This document shows positions 10,600 through 24,365 of a stretch of 64,000 bases of DNA, one piece after another; the first letter of the stretch is position 1; the number at the start of each line of letters is the position of its first letter. Location: positions 6,014,001-6,078,000 of the forward strand of contig NW_027488368.1 of NCBI RefSeq assembly GCF_051014445.1. The letters run 5' to 3'. The translations under genes and the position numbers were made by a program. The notes under the pieces are model-generated. The model saw only the letters and a program-made list of their open reading frames with translations. It did no database searches and was not told the origin of the DNA. The stretch is from Colletes latitarsis. Its lineage: Eukaryota > Arthropoda > Insecta > Hymenoptera > Colletidae.

Positions 10600-12890
10600 C
10601 GATCAATATCTTAGAGGATAACGCAAGTTAGGTCTGGGATAGGTCTGGGATTTGACCTCATCAGACTCAAACTTTCGCACACTTCACATACTCGTTGAAC
10701 AGATCCTGGGTTATTTTCTGGTTTGGATCACATAGTAATGTGGTACAACACTGAAACAGTCAATTAAACCTGTTTTCGATCAATATTTTAGAGAATAATT
10801 CATGTTAGGTCTAGGTTAGGTCTGGGATTTGCTCTCATCAGGCTCATTCTTTCGCATATTTCTCATACTTGATGGCTAGATCCTGGGCTTTTACTGGATT
10901 GCATCACGTAGTAATGAAGTACAACACTGAAACAGTCAATTAAACCTGGTTTCCATCAATATTTTAGAGGACAACGCATGTTAGGTCTAGGTTAGGCCTG
11001 GGATTTGCCCTCATCAGGGTCATACTGTCGCAGTTTTAACATACTTGTTGAACGGATCCTGGGTTTTTTCTGGTTTGGTTCACGTAGTAATGTGGTACCA
11101 CACTGAAACATTCAATTAAACCTGGTCTTGATAAATATTTTAGAGGATAACGCATGTTAGGTTTGGGTTAGGTCTAGGATTTGCCCTCATCAGGCTCATA
11201 CTTTCGCATATTTCTCATACTTCATGGCTAGATCCTGGGCTGTTTCTGGATTGTATCACGTGGTAATGTGGTACCACGCTGAAACAGTCGATTAAACCTG
11301 GTCTTGATAAATATTTTAGAGAATAATTCATGTTAGGTCTAGGTTTGGTCTGGGATTTGACCTCATCAGACTCATACTTTCGCACACTTCACATACTCGT
11401 TGAACAGATCCTGGGTTATTTTCTGGTTTGGATCACATAGTAATGTGGTATAACACTGGAACAGTCAATTAAACCTGTTTTCGATCAATATTTTAGAGAA
11501 TAATTCATGTTAGGTCTAGGTTAGGTCTGGGATTTGCTCTCATCAGGCTCATTCTTTCGCATATTTCTCATACTTGATGGCTAGATCCTGGGCTTTTTCT
11601 GGATTGCATCACGTAGTAATGAAGTACAACACTGAAACAGTCAATTAAACCTGGTTTCCATCAATATTTTAGAGGACAACGCATGTTAGGTCTAGGTTGG
11701 GCCTGGGATTTGCCCTCATCAGGGTCATACTGTTGCAGTTTTAACATACTTGTTGAACGGATCCTGGGTTTTTTCTGGTTTGGTTCACGTAGTAATGTGG
11801 TACCACACTGAAACATTCAATTAAACCTGGTCTTGATAAATATTTTAGAGGATAACGCATGTTAGGTTTGGGTTAGGTCTAGGATTTGCCCTCATCAGGC
11901 TCATACTTTCGCATATTTCTCATACTTCATGGCTAGATCCTGGGCGGTTTCTGGATTGTATCACGTAGTAATGTGGTACCACGCTGCAACAGTCGATTAA
12001 ACCTGGTTTATAACAATATTTTAGAGGATAACGCAAGTTAAGTCTGGGATAGGTCTGGGATTTGACCTCATCAGACTCATACTTTCGCGTTTTTCACATA
12101 CTTGTTGAACAGATCCTGGGTTTTTTCTGGTTTGGATCACGTAGTAATGTGGTACCACACTGAAACATTCAATTAAACCTGGTCTTGATAAATATTTTAG
12201 AAAATAATTCATGTTAGGTCTAGGTTAGGTCTAGGATTAGCCCTCGTCAGGCTCATACTTTCGCATATTTCTCATACTTGATGGCTAGATCCTGGGCTTT
12301 TTCTGGATTGGATCACGTAGTAATGTGGGACCACACTGAAACAATCAATTAAACCTGGTTTCGATCAATATTTTAGAGGATAACGCATGCTAGGAATAGG
12401 TTAGGTCTAGGATTTGCCCTCATCAGGCTCATTCTTTCGCATATTTGTCAAACTTGATGGCTAGATCCTGGGCTTTTTCTGGATTGTATCACGTAGTAAT
12501 GTGGTACCACGCTGAAACAGTCGATTAAACCTGGTTTCGATCAATATTTTAGAGGATAACGCATGTTAGGTCTGGATTAGGTCTAGGATTTGCCCTCATC
12601 AGGCTCATTCTTTCGCATATTTGTCAAACTTGATGGCTAGATCCTGGGCTTTTTCTGGATTGTATCACGTAGTAATGTGGTACCACGCTGAAACAGTCGA
12701 TTAAACCTGGTTTCGATCAATATTTTAGAGGATAACGCAAGTTAAGTCTGGGATAGGACTGGGATTTGACCACATCAGACTCATACTTTCGCGTTTTTCA
12801 CATACTTGTTGAACAGATCCTGGGTTTTTTCTGGTTTGGATCACATAGTAATGTGGTACCACACTGAAACAGTCGATTAAACCAGGTTTC
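10600..12890 (+). repeat. 17-monomer duplication, right copy (offset 2,995)
   Basis: Partner of 7,600-9,890. It shares private variants such as AGGTTTGGTCTGGG, GTTTATAACAATATT and TGCTAGGAATAGG. Small differences, for example GGGCGGTTTC against GGGCTGTTTC near 11,943, show some time since duplication. After about 12,885 it continues like the sequence from 10,067, with the offset reduced to 2,818, so one monomer was lost. Confidence 0.8.
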
Positions 12891-14680
12891 GATCAATATT
12901 TTTGAGGATGACGCATGTTAGATCTAGGTTAGCCCTGGGATTTTCACTCATCAGACTCATACTTTCGCATTCTTCACATACTTGTTGAACTGATCCTGGG
13001 TTTTTTCTGGTTTGGATCACGTAGTAATGTGGTACCACACTGAAACAGTCGATTAAACCTGGTTTCGATCAATATTTTAGAGGATAACGCAAGTTAAGTC
13101 TGGGATAGGTCGGGGATTTGCCCTCATGAGACTCATACTTTCACACACTTCACATACTCGTTGAACAGATCCTGAGTTTTTTCTGGTTTGGATCACGTAG
13201 TAATGTGGAACCACACCGAAACAATCAATTAAACCTGGTCTTGATAAATATTATAGAGGATAACGCATGTTAGGTCTGGGTTAGGTCTAGGATTTGCCCT
13301 CATCAGGCTCATACTTTCGCATATTTCTCATACTTCATGGCTAGATCCTGGGCTGTTTCTGGATTGTATCACGTAGTAATGTGGTACCACGCTGAAGCAG
13401 TCAATTAAACCTGGTTTCAATCAATATTTTAGAGGATAACACATGTTAGGCCTAGGTTAGGTCTGGGATTTTCACTCATCAGACTCATACTTTCGCATTC
13501 TTCACATACTTGTTGAACGGATCCTGGGTTTTTTCTGGTTTGGATCACGTAGTAATGTGGGACCACACTGAAACAGTTCATTAAACCTGGTTTCGCCTAA
13601 TATTTTAGAGGATAACGCATGTTAGGTCTAGGTTAGGTCTGGGATTCGCTCTCATCAGGCTCATTCTTTCGCATATTTCTCATACTTGTTGAACAGATCA
13701 TGGGTTTTCTCTGGTTTGGGTCACGTAGTAGTGTGATACCACACTGAAACAGTCGATTAAAGCTGGTTTCGATCAATATTTTAGAGGATAACGCATGTTA
13801 GGTCTAGGTTAGCCCTGGGATTTTCACTCATCAGACTCATATTTTCGCATTCTTCACATACTTGTTGAACTGATCCTGGGTTTTTTCTGGTTTGGATCAC
13901 GTAGTAATGTGGTACCACACTGAAACAGTCGATTAAACCTGGTTTCGATCAATATTTTAGAGGATAACGCAAGTTAAGTCTGGGATTGGTCTGGGATTTG
14001 ACCTCATCAGACTCATACTTTCGCACACTTCACATACTCGTTGAACAGATCCTGGGTTATTTTCTGGTTTGGATCGCATGGTAATGTGGTACCACACTGA
14101 AACAGTCGATTAAACCTGGTTTCGATCAATATTTTTGAGGATAACGCATGTTAGGTCTAGGTTAGGCCTGGGATTTTCACTCATCAGACTCATACTTTCG
14201 CATTCTTCACATACTTGTTGAACGGATCCTGGGTTTTTTCTGGTTTGGTTCACGTAGGAATGTGGTACCACACTGAAACATTCAATTAAACCTGGTCTTG
14301 ATAAATATTTTAGAGGATAACGCATGTTAGGTCTGGGTTAGGTCTAGGATTTGCCCTCATCAGGCTCATTCTTTCGCATATTTCTCATACTTGATGGCTA
14401 GATCCTGGGCTTTTTCTGGATTGCATCACGTAGTAATGAAGTACAACACTGAAACAGTCAATTAAACCTGGTTTCGATAAATATTTTAGAGGATAACGCA
14501 TGTTAGGTCTGGGTTAGGTCTAGGATTTGCCCTCATCAGGCTCGTACTTTCGCATATTTCTCATACTTCATGGCTAGATCCTGGGCTGTTTCTGGATTGT
14601 ATCACGTAGTAATGTGGTACCACGCTGAAACAGTCAATTAAACCTGGTCTTGATAAATATTTTAGAGGATAACGCATGTT
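12490..14680 (+). repeat. 14-monomer duplication, left copy (offset 2,465)
   Basis: Recurs at about 14,955-17,145. The TCTGGATTAGG tie points are 12,571 and 15,036; open frames at 14,110 and 16,575 are identical in translation. Unusual private changes (TCATGAGACTC, TTTCACACACTTC, CACCGAAACAATC, CGCCTAATATTTTAG) are present in both copies, which points to a recent event. Confidence 0.88.
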
Positions 14681-14954
14681 AGGCTTGGGTTAGGTCTAGG
14701 ATTTGCCCTCATCAGGCTCATACTTTCGCATATTTCTCATACTTCATGTCTAGATCCTGGGCTGTTTCTGGATTGTATCACGTAGTAATGTGGTACCACG
14801 CTGAAACAGTCGATTAAACCTGGTTTCGATCAATATTTTAGAGGATAACGCATGCTAGGTCTAGGTTAGGCCTGGGATTTTCACTCATCAGACTCATACT
14901 TTCGCATTCTTCACATACTTGTTGAACGGATGCTGGGTTTTTTCTGGTTTGGAT

Positions 14955-17145
14955 CACGTAGTAATGTGGTACCACGCTGAAACAGTCGATTAAACCTGGT
15001 TTCGATCAATATTTTAGAGGATAACGCATGTTAGGTCTGGATTAGGTCTAGGATTTGCCCTCATCAGGCTCATTCTTTCGCATATTTGTCAAACTTGATG
15101 GCTAGATCCTGGGCTTTTTCTGGATTGTATCACGTAGTAATGTGGTACCACGCTGAAACAGTCGATTAAACCTGGTTTCGATCAATATTTTAGAGGATAA
15201 CGCAAGTTAAGTCTGGGATAGGACTGGGATTTGACCACATCAGACTCATACTTTCGCGTTTTTCACATACTTGTTGAACAGATCCTGGGTTTTTTCTGGT
15301 TTGGATCACATAGTAATGTGGTACCACACTGAAACAGTCGATTAAACCAGGTTTTGATCAATATTTTTGAGGATGACGCATGTTAGATCTAGGTTAGCCC
15401 TGGGATTTTCACTCATCAGACTCATACTTTCGCATTCTTCACATACTTGTTGAACTGATCCTGGGTTTTTTCTGGTTTGGATCACGTAGTAATGTGGTAC
15501 CACACTGAAACAGTCGATTAAACCTGGTTTCGATCAATATTTTAGAGGATAACGCAAGTTAAGTCTGGGATAGGTCGGGGATTTGCCCTCATGAGACTCA
15601 TACTTTCACACACTTCACATACTCGTTGAACAGATCCTGAGTTTTTTCTGGTTTGGATCACGTAGTAATGTGGAACCACACCGAAACAATCAATTAAACC
15701 TGGTCTTGATAAATATTATAGAGGATAACGCATGTTAGGTCTGGGTTAGGTCTAGGATTTGCCCTCATCAGGCTCATACTTTCGCATATTTCTCATACTT
15801 CATGGCTAGATCCTGGGCTGTTTCTGGATTGTATCACGTAGTAATGTGGTACCACGCTGAAGCAGTCAATTAAACCTGGTTTCAATCAATATTTTAGAGG
15901 ATAACACATGTTAGGCCTAGGTTAGGTCTGGGATTTTCACTCATCAGACTCATACTTTCGCATTCTTCACATACTTGTTGAACGGATCCTGGGTTTTTTC
16001 TGGTTTGGATCACGTAGTAATGTGGGACCACACTGAAACAGTTCATTAAACCTGGTTTCGCCTAATATTTTAGAGGATAACGCATGTTAGGTCTAGGTTA
16101 GGTCTGGGATTCGCTCTCATCAGGCTCATTCTTTCGCATATTTCTCATACTTGTTGAACAGATCATGGGTTTTCTCTGGTTTGGGTCACGTAGTAGTGTG
16201 ATACCACACTGAAACAGTCGATTAAAGCTGGTTTCGATCAATATTTTAGAGGATAACGCATGTTAGGTCTAGGTTAGCCCTGGGATTTTCACTCATCAGA
16301 CTCATATTTTCGCATTCTTCACATACTTGTTGAACTGATCCTGGGTTTTTTCTGGTTTGGATCACGTAGTAATGTGGTACCACACTGAAACAGTCGATTA
16401 AACCTGGTTTCGATCAATATTTTAGAGGATAACGCAAGTTAAGTCTGGGATTGGTCTGGGATTTGACCTCATCAGACTCATACTTTCGCACACTTCACAT
16501 ACTCGTTGAACAGATCCTGGGTTATTTTCTGGTTTGGATCGCATGGTAATGTGGTACCACACTGAAACAGTCGATTAAACCTGGTTTCGATCAATATTTT
16601 TGAGGATAACGCATGTTAGGTCTAGGTTAGGCCTGGGATTTTCACTCATCAGACTCATACTTTCGCATTCTTCACATACTTGTTGAACGGATCCTGGGTT
16701 TTTTCTGGTTTGGTTCACGTAGGAATGTGGTACCACACTGAAACATTCAATTAAACCTGGTCTTGATAAATATTTTAGAGGATAACGCATGTTAGGTCTG
16801 GGTTAGGTCTAGGATTTGCCCTCATCAGGCTCATTCTTTCGCATATTTCTCATACTTGATGGCTAGATCCTGGGCTTTTTCTGGATTGCATCACGTAGTA
16901 ATGAAGTACAACACTGAAACAGTCAATTAAACCTGGTTTCGATAAATATTTTAGAGGATAACGCATGTTAGGTCTGGGTTAGGTCTAGGATTTGCCCTCA
17001 TCAGGCTCGTACTTTCGCATATTTCTCATACTTCATGGCTAGATCCTGGGCTGTTTCTGGATTGTATCACGTAGTAATGTGGTACCACGCTGAAACAGTC
17101 AATTAAACCTGGTCTTGATAAATATTTTAGAGGATAACGCATGTT
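14955..17145 (+). repeat. 14-monomer duplication, right copy (offset 2,465)
   Basis: Partner of 12,490-14,680, tandem and nearly adjacent. Stretches compared by eye, such as 15,546-15,725 against 13,081-13,260, are identical. Beyond it, 17,322-17,630 matches 14,681-15,000 at offset 2,641, meaning one extra monomer sits between the two matching parts. Confidence 0.88.
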
Positions 17146-17629
17146 AGGTTTGAGTTAGGTCTAGGATTTGCCCTCATCAGGCTCATACTTTCGCATTCTT
17201 CACATACTTGTTGAACGGATCCTGGGTTTTTTCTGGTTTGGATCACGTAGTAATGTGGGACCACACTGAAACATTCAATTAAACCTGGTCTTGATAAATA
17301 TTTTAGAGGATAACGCATGTTAGGCTTGGGTTAGGTCTAGGATTTGCCCTCATCAGGCTCATACTTTCGCATATTTCTCATACTTCATGTCTAGATCCTG
17401 GGCTGTTTCTGGATTGTATCACGTAGTAATGTGGTACCACGCTGAAACAGTCGATTAAACCTGGTTTCGATCAATATTTTAGAGGATAACGCATGCTAGG
17501 TCTAGGTTAGGCCTGGGATTTTCACTCATCAGACTCATACTTTCGCATTCTTCACATACTTGTTGAACGGATGCTGGGTTTTTTCTGGTTTGGATCACGT
17601 AGTAATGTGGGACCACACTAAAACAGTCA

Positions 17630-18540
17630 ATTAAACCTGGTTGCGATCAATATTTTAGAGGACAACGCATGTTAGGTCTGGATTAGGTCTAGTATTTGCC
17701 CTCATCAGGCTCATTCTTTCGCATATTTCTCAAACTTGATGGCTAGATCCTGGGCTTTTTCTGGATTGTATCACGTAGTAATGTGGTACCACGCCGAAAC
17801 AGATGATTAAACCTGGTTTCGATCAATATTTTAGAGGATAACGCAAGTTAAGTCTGGGATTGGTCTGGGATTTGACCTCATCAGACTCATACTTTCGCGT
17901 TTTTCACATACTTGTTGAACAGATCCTGGGTTTTTTCTGGTTTGGATCACGTAGTAGTGTGGTACCACACTGAAACAGTCCATTATACCTGGTTTGGATC
18001 AATATTTTAGAGGATAACGCATGTTAGGTCTAGGCTAGGTCTTGGATTTTCACTCATCAGACTCATACTTTCGCATTTTTCACATACATGTTGAACGGAT
18101 CCTGGGTTCTTACTGGTTTGGATCACGTAGTAATGTGGTACCACACTGAACCATTCAATTAAACCTGGTCTTGATAAATATTTTAGAGGATAACGCATGT
18201 TAGGTCTGGGTTAGGTCTAGGATTTGCCCTCATCAGGCTCATTCTTTCGCATATTTCTCATACTTGATGGCTAGATCCTGGGCTTTTTCTGGATTGCATC
18301 ACGTAGTAATGAAGTACAACACTGAAACAGTCAATTAAACCTGGTTTCGATAAATATTTTAGAGGATAACGCATGTTAGGTCTGGGTTAGGTCTAGGATT
18401 TGCCCTCATCAGGCTCGTACTTTCGCATATTTCTCATACTTCATGGCTAGATCCTGGGCTGTTTCTGGATTGTATCACGTAGTAATGTGGTACCACGCTG
18501 AAACAGTCAATTAAACCTGGTCTTGATAAATATTTTAGAG
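17630..18540 (+). repeat. Transitional monomers between two higher-order blocks
   Basis: About five units joining the 14-monomer duplication to the 10-monomer repeat. 18,200-18,540 resembles 16,800-17,130 (GAAGTACAAC unit followed by a CTCGTACTTTCGC unit). No other content. Confidence 0.7.
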
Positions 18541-20302
18541 GATAACGCATGTTAGGTTTGAGTTAGGTCTAGGATTTGCCCTCACCAGGCTCATACTTTC
18601 GCACACTCACATACTCCTTGAACAGATCCTGGGTAATTTTCTGGTTTGGATCACATAGTAATGTGGTACCACACTGAAACAGTCGATTAAACCAGGTTTG
18701 GATCAATACTTTAGAGGATAACGCATGTTAGGTCTAGGTTAGGTCTGGGATTTACTCTCATCAGGCTCATACTTTCGCATATTACTCATACTTGATGGCT
18801 AGATCCTGGGCTTTTTCTGGATTGGATCACGTAGTAATGTGGGACCACACTGAAACAATCAATTAAACCTGGTCTCGATAAATATTTTAGAGGATAACGC
18901 ATGTTAGGTTTGAGTTAGGTCTGGGATTTGCCCTCATCAGGCTCATACTTTCGCACACTTCACATACTCGTTGAACAGATCCTGGGTTATTTTCTGGTTT
19001 GGATCACATAGTAATGTGGTACCACACTGAAACAGTCGATTAAACCAGGCTTCGATCAATATTTTTGAGGATAACGCATGTTAGGTCTTGGTTAGGCCTG
19101 GGATTTTCACTCATCAGACTCATACTTTCGCATTCTTCACATACTTGTTGAACGGATCCTGGGTTTTTTCTGGTCTGGATCACGTAGTAATGTGGGACCA
19201 CACTGAAACAGTCAATTAAACCTGGTTTCGATCAATATTTTAGAGAACAATTCATGTTAGGTCTAGGTTAGGTCTGGGATTTGCTCTCATCAGGCTCATT
19301 CTTTCGCATATTTCTCGTACTAGATGGCTAGATCCTGGACTTTTTCTGGATTGGATCACGTAGTAATGTGGTACCACGCTGAAACAGTCAATTAAACCTG
19401 GTCTTGATAAATATTTTAGAGGATAACGCATGTTAGGTTTGAGTTAGGTCTGGGATTTGCCCTCATCAGGCTCACATTTTCGGGTTTTTCACATACTTGT
19501 TGAACAGATCCTGGGTTTTTTCTGGTTTGGATCACGTAGTAATGTGGTACCACACTGAAACATTCAATTAAACCTGGTCTTGATAAATATTTTAGAGGAT
19601 TTCGCATGTTAGGTCTGGGTTACGTCTATGATTTGCCCACATCAGGGTCATACTTTCGCGTTTTTCACATACTTGTTGGACAGACCCTGGGTTTTTTCTG
19701 GTTTGGATCACGTAGTAGTGTGGTACCACACTGCAACAGTCCATTAAACCTGGTTTGGATCAATACTTTAGAGGATAACACAAGTTAGGTCTAGGTTAGG
19801 TCTGGGATTTGCTGTCATCAGGCTCATTCTTTCGCATATTTCTCATACTTGATGGCTAGATCCTGGGCTTTGTCTAGATTGCATCACGTAGTAATGTGGT
19901 ACCACACTGAAACATTCAATTAAACCTGGTCTTGATAAATATTGTAGAGAATAACGCATGTTAGGTCTGGGTTAGGTCTAGGATTTGCCCTCATCGGGCT
20001 CATACTTTCGCATATTTCTCATACTTCATGGCTAGATCCTGGGCTATTTCTGGATTGGATCACGTAGTAAAGTGGTACCACACTGAAACATTCAATTAAA
20101 CCTGGTCTTGATAAATATTTTAGACAATAACGCATGTTAGGTCTCGGGTTAGGTCTAGGATTTGCCCTCATCGGGCTCATACTTTCGCATATTTCTAATA
20201 CTTCATGGCTAGATCCTGGGCTATTTCTGGATTGGATCACGTAGTAAAGTGGTACCACACTGAAACACTCAATGAAACCTGGTCTGGATAAATATTTTAG
20301 AG
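18541..20302 (+). repeat. 10-monomer higher-order repeat, copy 1 (1,762 bp)
   Basis: Begins at a GATAACGCATGTTAGGTTTG unit with the private CTCACCAGGCTC and GCACACTCACATACTCCTTG features. These recur at 20,303 and 22,594. Other landmarks are CATATTACTCATAC, CTCGTACTAGATGG, ATTTCGCATGTTAGG, TTACGTCTATG and a 177 bp GGTCTCGGG unit near the end. Confidence 0.88.
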
Positions 20303-20312
20303 GATAACGCAT
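20019..20312 (-). other. Satellite-derived open frame, 97 codons, not considered a gene
   Basis: Longest open frame in the window, with an identical translation at 22,310-22,603. It spans two monomers because the unit at 20,133-20,309 is 177 bp (extra C in GGTCTCGGG), a multiple of three, so the frame continues instead of shifting. Dozens of 63-71 codon frames from the same strand and monomer region exist elsewhere. Their starts and stops are fixed by the repeat and they are broken in most monomers. No promoter, splice context or protein family was recognised, so translation is unlikely. Confidence 0.75.
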
Positions 20313-22593
20313 GTTAGGTTTGAGTTAGGTCTAGGATTTGCCCTCACCAGGCTCATACTTTCGCACACTCACATACTCCTTGAACAGATCCTGGGTAATT
20401 TTCTGGTTTGGATCACATAGTAATGTGGTACCACACTGAAACAGTCGATTAAACCAGGTTTGGATCAATACTTTAGAGGATAACGCATGTTAGGTCTAGG
20501 TTAGGTCTGGGATTTACTCTCATCAGGCTCATACTTTCGCATATTACTCATACTTGATGGCTAGATCCTGGGCTTTTTCTGGATTGGATCACGTAGTAAT
20601 GTGGGACCACACTGAAACAATCAATTAAACCTGGTCTCGATAAATATTTTAGAGGATAACGCATGTTAGGTTTGAGTTAGGTCTGGGATTTGCCCTCATC
20701 AGGCTCATACTTTCGCACACTTCACATACTCGTTGAACAGATCCTGGGTTATTTTCTGGTTTGGATCACATAGTAATGTGGTACCACACTGAAACAGTCG
20801 ATTAAACCAGGCTTCGATCAATATTTTTGAGGATAACGCATGTTAGGTCTTGGTTAGGCCTGGGATTTTCACTCATCAGACTCATACTTTCGCATTCTTC
20901 ACATACTTGTTGAACGGATCCTGGGTTTTTTCTGGTCTGGATCACGTAGTAATGTGGGACCACACTGAAACAGTCAATTAAACCTGGTTTCGATCAATAT
21001 TTTAGAGAACAATTCATGTTAGGTCTAGGTTAGGTCTGGGATTTGCTCTCATCAGGCTCATACTTTCGCATATTACTCATACTTGATGGCTAGATCCTGG
21101 GCTTTTTCTGGATTGGATCACGTAGTAATGTGGGACCACACTGAAACAATCAATTAAACCTGGTCTCGATAAATATTTTAGAGGATAACGCATGTTAGGT
21201 TTGAGTTAGGTCTGGGATTTGCCCTCATCAGGCTCATACTTTCGCACACTTCACATACTCGTTGAACAGATCCTGGGTTATTTTCTGGTTTGGATCACAT
21301 AGTAATGTGGTACCACACTGAAACAGTCGATTAAACCAGGCTTCGATCAATATTTTTGAGGATAACGCATGTTAGGTCTTGGTTAGGCCTGGGATTTTCA
21401 CTCATCAGACTCATACTTTCGCATTCTTCACATACTTGTTGAACGGATCCTGGGTTTTTTCTGGTCTGGATCACGTAGTAATGTGGGACCACACTGAAAC
21501 AGTCAATTAAACCTGGTTTCGATCAATATTTTAGAGAACAATTCATGTTAGGTCTAGGTTAGGTCTGGGATTTGCTCTCATCAGGCTCATTCTTTCGCAT
21601 TTTTCTCGTACTAGATGGCTAGATCCTGGACTTTTTCTGGATTGGATCACGTAGTAATGTGGTACCACGCTGAAACAGTCAATTAAACCTGGTCTTGATA
21701 AATATTTTAGAGGATAACGCATGTTAGGTTTGAGTTAGGTCTGGGATTTGCCCTCATCAGGCTCACATTTTCGGGTTTTTCACATACTTGTTGAACAGAT
21801 CCTGGGTTTTTTCTGGTTTGGATCACGTAGTAATGTGGTACCACACTGAAACATTCAATTAAACCTGGTCTTGATAAATATTTTAGAGGATTTCGCATGT
21901 TAGGTCTGGGTTACGTCTATGATTTGCCCACATCAGGGTCATACTTTCGCGTTTTTCACATACTTGTTGGACAGACCCTGGGTTTTTTCTGGTTTGGATC
22001 ACGTAGTAGTGTGGTACCACACTGCAACAGTCCATTAAACCTGGTTTGGATCAATACTTTAGAGGATAACACATGTTAGGTCTAGGTTAGGTCTGGGATT
22101 TGCTGTCATCAGGCTCATTCTTTCGCATATTTCTCATACTTGATGGCTAGATCCTGGGCTTTGTCTAGATTGCATCACGTAGTAATGTGGTACCACACTG
22201 AAACATTCAATTAAACCTGGTCTTGATAAATATTGTAGAGAATAACGCATGTTAGGTCTGGGTTAGGTCTAGGATTTGCCCTCATCGGGCTCATACTTTC
22301 GCATATTTCTCATACTTCATGGCTAGATCCTGGGCTATTTCTGGATTGGATCACGTAGTAAAGTGGTACCACACTGAAACATTCAATTAAACCTGGTCTT
22401 GATAAATATTTTAGACAATAACGCATGTTAGGTCTCGGGTTAGGTCTAGGATTTGCCCTCATCGGGCTCATACTTTCGCATATTTCTAATACTTCATGGC
22501 TAGATCCTGGGCTATTTCTGGATTGGATCACGTAGTAAAGTGGTACCACACTGAAACACTCAATGAAACCTGGTCTGGATAAATATTTTAGAG
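20303..22593 (+). repeat. 10-monomer higher-order repeat, copy 2 with a 3-monomer insertion (2,291 bp)
   Basis: Same order of units as copy 1, but a three-monomer segment (about 529 bp; TACTTTCGCATATTACTC at 20,532 and again at 21,061) is tandemly duplicated inside. That makes 13 monomers. From about 21,590 onward it follows copy 1 at offset 2,291 and then copy 3 begins. Confidence 0.88.
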
Positions 22594-24365
22594 GATAACG
22601 CATGTTAGGTTTGAGTTAGGTCTAGGATTTGCCCTCACCAGGCTCATACTTTCGCACACTCACATACTCCTTGAACAGATCCTGGGTAATTTTCTGGTTT
22701 GGATCACATAGTAATGTGGTACCACACTGAAACAGTCGATTAAACCAGGTTTGGATCAATACTTTAGAGGATAACGCATGTTAGGTCTAGGTTAGGTCTG
22801 GGATTTACTCTCATCAGGCTCATACTTTCGCATATTACTCATACTTGATGGCTAGATCCTGGGCTTTTTCTGGATTGGATCACGTAGTAATGTGGGACCA
22901 CACTGAAACAATCAATTAAACCTGGTCTCGATAAATATTTTAGAGGATAACGCATGTTAGGTTTGAGTTAGGTCTGGGATTTGCCCTCATCAGGCTCATA
23001 CTTTCGCACACTTCACATACTCGTTGAACAGATCCTGGGTTATTTTCTGGTTTGGATCACATAGTAATGTGGTACCACACTGAAACAGTCGATTAAACCA
23101 GGCTTCGATCAATATTTTTGAGGATAACGCATGTTAGGTCTTGGTTAGGCCTGGGATTTTCACTCATCAGACTCATACTTTCGCATTCTTCACATACTTG
23201 TTGAACGGATCCTGGGTTTTTTCTGGTCTGGATCACGTAGTAATGTGGGACCACACTGAAACAGTCAATTAAACCTGGTTTCGATCAATATTTTAGAGAA
23301 CAATTCATGTTAGGTCTAGGTTAGGTCTGGGATTTGCTCTCATCAGGCTCATTCTTTCGCATATTTCTCGTACTAGATGGCTAGATCCTGGACTTTTTCT
23401 GGATTGGATCACGTAGTAATGTGGGACCACACTGAAACAATCAATTAAACCTGGTCTTGATAAATATTTTAGAGGATAACGCATGTTAGGTTTGAGTTAG
23501 GTCTGGGATTTGCCCTCATCAGGCTCACATTTTCGGGTTTTTCACATACTTGTTGAACAGATCCTGGGTTTTTTCTGGTTTGGATCACGTAGTAATGTGG
23601 TACCACACTGAAACATTCAATTAAACCTGGTCTTGATAAATATTTTAGAGAATAACGCATGTTAGGTCTGGGTTAGGTCTAGGATTTGCCCTCATCAGAC
23701 TCATACTTTCGCATATTTGTAATACTTCATGGCTAGATCCTGGGCTATTTCTGGATTGGATCACGTAGTAAAGTGGTACCACACTGAAACATTCAATTAA
23801 ACCTGGTCTTGATAAATATTTTAGACAACAACGCATGTTAGGTCTCGGGTTAGGTCTAGGATTTGCCCTCATCGGGCTCATACTTTCGCACACTCACATA
23901 CTCCTTGAACAGATCCTGGGTAATTTTCTGGTTTGGATCACATAGTAATGTGGTACCACACTGAAACAGTCGATTAAACCAGGCTTGGATCAATACTTTA
24001 GAGGATAACGCATGTTAGGTTTGAGTTAGGTCTAGGATTTGCCCTCATCGGGCTCATACTTTCGCATATTTCTAATACTTCATGGCTAGATCCTGGGCTA
24101 TTTCTGGATTGGATCACGTAGTAAAGTAGTACCACACTGAAACACTCAATGAAACCTGGTCTGGATAAATATTTTAGAGGATAACGCATGTTAGGTCAAG
24201 GTTAGGTCTAAGATTTACCCTCAGCAGGCTCACATTTTCGGGTTTTTCACATACTTGTTGAACAGATCCCGGGTTTTTTCTGGTTTGGATCACGTAGTAA
24301 TGTGGTACCACACTGAAACATTCTATTAAACCTGGTCTTGATAAATATTTTAGAGGATTTCGCAT
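22594..24365 (+). repeat. 10-monomer higher-order repeat, copy 3, rearranged
   Basis: Follows copy 1 at offset 4,053 until about 23,650, then loses two monomers (offset falls to 3,701). Near 23,880 it jumps to a second GCACACTCACATACTCC unit, and from about 24,000 it repeats a CATCGGGCTC unit before leaving the pattern. Units made from two parents are visible at the joints. Confidence 0.8.

Noticed and set aside
19606..22079. Plus-strand 60-codon open frames at 19,606 and 21,897 (also 25,596, 50,066, 51,190)
   Set aside because: They occur by chance in a few monomer variants and overlap the minus-strand frames. The pair at 19,606 and 21,897 is copied by the 2,291 bp duplication, so similarity does not show selection.
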